Made by a program: the position numbers and the translations under genes
The notes under the pieces: generated by a model
Told to the model about the DNA's origin: nothing
The model's input: only the letters and a program-made list of their open reading frames with translations
Database searches by the model: none
Part shown: one piece after another, positions 5,436 to 7,106 of the stretch
Position numbering within the stretch: position 1 is the first letter of the stretch
How the letters are laid out: each line of letters opens with the position of its first letter
NCBI GenBank assembly: GCA_029007575.1
Contig: JAQXIB010000252.1
Coordinates: forward strand, 1-7,106
Source: Clostridiales bacterium
GTDB lineage: Bacteria; Bacillota; Clostridia; Oscillospirales; Ruminococcaceae
Direction: 5' to 3'
Length of the DNA: 7,106 bases

Positions 5436-7106
5436 TTATTTGCTTTCTTTAATAGCAGCCTGTGCAGCGGCAAGACGAGCAATCGGAACACGGAACGGAG
5501 AACAGGAAACATAGTTCAAACCAACTCTGTGGCAGAATTCCACAGTAGACGGATCTCCACCATGCTCGCCGCAGATACCAAGTTTGATATCAGGACGGGT
5601 TTGTTTTCCGAGATCAGCAGCCATTTTCACCAGTTTGCCTACGCCGACCTGATCCAATTTAGCGAACGGATCGTTCTCGTAAATTTTCTTGTCGTAGTAT
5701 GCACCCAAGAATTTGCCTGCATCGTCACGGCTGAAGCCGAAGGTCATCTGGGTTAAATCGTTGGTTCCGAAGCTGAAGAATTCAGCCTCTTTTGCAATCT
5801 CATCCGCAGTCAAAGCAGCACGCGGAATTTCGATCATGGTGCCAACTTTGTAGGTCAGTTTTTCGCCACTTGCAGCAATGACTTCGTCTGCTGTTTTTAC
5901 AACGATGCCTTTGACATAAGCAAGCTCTTTGACTTCGCCAACCAACGGAATCATGATTTCCGGAACGATATTCCAATCCGGATGCGCTTTTTTCACATTC
6001 AAAGCCGCTTTGATCACTGCTCTGGTCTGCATTGCAGCGATTTCAGGGTAGGTGACAGCCAAACGGCATCCGCGGTGACCCATCATCGGGTTAAACTCAT
6101 GCAGAGAAGCGATGATCGCTTTGATATCCGCAACACTCTTGCCTTGGGTTTTAGCAAGCAGTTCGATATCTTTTTCTTCGGTAGGAACGAATTCATGAAG
6201 CGGCGGATCGAGGAAACGGATGGTAACCGGATCGCCTTCCATTGCTTCGTATAATTTTTCAAAGTCGCCCTGTTGCATCGGCTCTAATTTAGCGAGAGCA
6301 GCTTCGCGTTGTTCCACGGTATCGGAACAAATCATCTCGCGGATAGCCGGGATTCTGTCCTCTTCAAAGAACATATGCTCGGTACGGCACAAACCGATAC
6401 CTTCTGCGCCGAGGCTCTTTTCCTTTTTCGCATCGGTCGGAGTATCAGCATTGGTGCGAACACGCAGCTTGCGATATTTGTCAGCCCATTCCATAACACG
6501 GCCGAACTCGCCGCCGATGGAAGCGTCAACAGTCGGGATGATACCGTCATAAATGTTACCGGTAGAACCGTCCAGAGAAATGTAATCGCCTTCCACATAA
6601 GTTTTGCCGGCAAGCTCAAATTTCTTGTTTTCTTCATCCATGTTAATTTCGGAACAACCGGATACACAACAGGTGCCCATACCACGTGCAACAACAGCAG
6701 CGTGAGAGGTCATACCGCCGCGAACGGTCAGGATACCCTGAGCAGCTTTCATGCCTTCGATGTCCTCAGGAGAAGTTTCCAAACGAACCAATACAACTTT
6801 TTCGCCCTTAGCAGCCCATTCTTTTGCATCTTCAGCAGTGAAAACAATGCGTCCGCAAGCAGCACCGGGGGAAGCAGCTAAAGCTTTTGCAACCGGAACG
6901 GCAGCTTTCAGTTTAGCAGCGTCAAATTGAGGGTGGAGAAGCATGTCCAAAGTTCTCGGATCGATCATGGCAACAGCTTCTTTGTCAGAGATCATGCCTT
7001 CGTCAACTAAATCGCAAGCGATTTTCAGAGCAGCGGAAGCGGTACGCTTGCCGTTACGAGTTTGCAGCATGAACAGTTTTCTGTCCTCAATGGTGAATTC
7101 CATATC
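5436..7106 (-). CDS. ppdK: Pyruvate, phosphate dikinase, C-terminal part (partial)
   Basis: PPDK interconverts pyruvate + ATP + phosphate and phosphoenolpyruvate + AMP + pyrophosphate in the cytosol. In fermentative Clostridia it often works in the glycolytic direction. The frame stays open to the window edge and the ATG at 7103 is internal (D-M-E-F-T-I-E). About 556 of some 875 residues are present; the N-terminal third (ATP-grasp, nucleotide-binding) lies outside. Counting from that Met, the phosphohistidine domain is at about 75-190, with the swivelling His134 in G-G-M-T-S-H-A-A-V-V-A-R-G. The PEP/pyruvate TIM barrel follows at about 205-550. It has R-F-L-D-P-P-L-H-E-F at 296-305, G-H-R-G-C-R at 342-347, I-E-I-P-R at 424-428, S-F-G-T-N-D-L at 444-450 and catalytic Cys511 in G-I-C-G-E-H-G-G-D-P. 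The H-to-C distance matches the C. symbiosum enzyme closely. By eye this gene is richer in GC than its neighbours, as for a highly expressed gene. Confidence 0.97.
   Translation of the reverse strand, partial: DMEFTIEDRKLFMLQTRNGKRTASAALKIACDLVDEGMISDKEAVAMIDPRTLDMLLHPQFDAAKLKAAVPVAKALAASPGAACGRIVFTAEDAKEWAAKGEKVVLVRLETSPEDIEGMKAAQGILTVRGGMTSHAAVVARGMGTCCVSGCSEINMDEENKKFELAGKTYVEGDYISLDGSTGNIYDGIIPTVDASIGGEFGRVMEWADKYRKLRVRTNADTPTDAKKEKSLGAEGIGLCRTEHMFFEEDRIPAIREMICSDTVEQREAALAKLEPMQQGDFEKLYEAMEGDPVTIRFLDPPLHEFVPTEEKDIELLAKTQGKSVADIKAIIASLHEFNPMMGHRGCRLAVTYPEIAAMQTRAVIKAALNVKKAHPDWNIVPEIMIPLVGEVKELAYVKGIVVKTADEVIAASGEKLTYKVGTMIEIPRAALTADEIAKEAEFFSFGTNDLTQMTFGFSRDDAGKFLGAYYDKKIYENDPFAKLDQVGVGKLVKMAADLGKQTRPDIKLGICGEHGGDPSTVEFCHRVGLNYVSCSPFRVPIARLAAAQAAIKESK

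Noticed and set aside
5287..5514. A plus-strand open frame after yqfD starting at a TTG preceded by GGGAG
   Set aside because: It runs through the strong bidirectional terminator and into the 3' end of ppdK on the other strand. Its basic composition resembles no family, so it is read as chance.
5982..6881. Several overlapping plus-strand frames of up to 190 codons opposite ppdK
   Set aside because: All are antisense shadows of the ppdK coding sequence, whose motifs are unambiguous.

Overview
The window looks like chromosomal DNA of an anaerobic, endospore-forming Clostridia bacterium, most plausibly from the Oscillospiraceae/Ruminococcaceae side. This is inferred from a moderately AT-rich sequence, three sporulation families (YlbJ, YqfC, YqfD), a DUF1540 cysteine-rich protein, and a pyruvate, phosphate dikinase of the type common in fermentative Clostridia. 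I see no mobile element, CRISPR array, tRNA or rRNA. Apart from the right-edge truncation of ppdK, all eight genes look intact.

Left part (1-2250, all minus strand). Reading leftward, the order is an aspartate carbamoyltransferase gene (pyrB), a strong terminator, a thioredoxin gene (trxA), a two-domain DUF1540 gene and a perfect 14-bp terminator hairpin at the window edge. PyrB carries only the zinc domain of the regulatory chain PyrI at its C-terminus; the nucleotide-binding allosteric domain is missing. Its leader has a perfect 9-bp hairpin between the ribosome binding site and the likely ATG. A sigma-A-like promoter and a 17-bp tandem repeat lie just upstream.

Middle part (2157-5276). 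This is a divergent sporulation locus. Leftward are ylbJ (spoVV, spore dipicolinate transport) and a tightly coupled 71-residue four-cysteine protein, closed by a terminator hairpin. Rightward are yqfC and yqfD. The 115-bp divergent spacer contains a good candidate sigma-E promoter for ylbJ. A weaker candidate for yqfC lies on the same bases in the opposite orientation, so mother-cell sigma-E control of both arms is likely.

Right part (5277-7106). yqfD converges on ppdK, with one bidirectional terminator between them. In many Firmicutes yqfD is followed by phoH; here it is not. ppdK is on the minus strand and its N-terminal third lies beyond the window.

The best candidates for something new are the PyrB fused to a zinc-only PyrI tail, the hairpin that may bring its ribosome binding site to its start codon, and the small cysteine protein coupled to ylbJ. 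No wholly new multi-gene system is evident.
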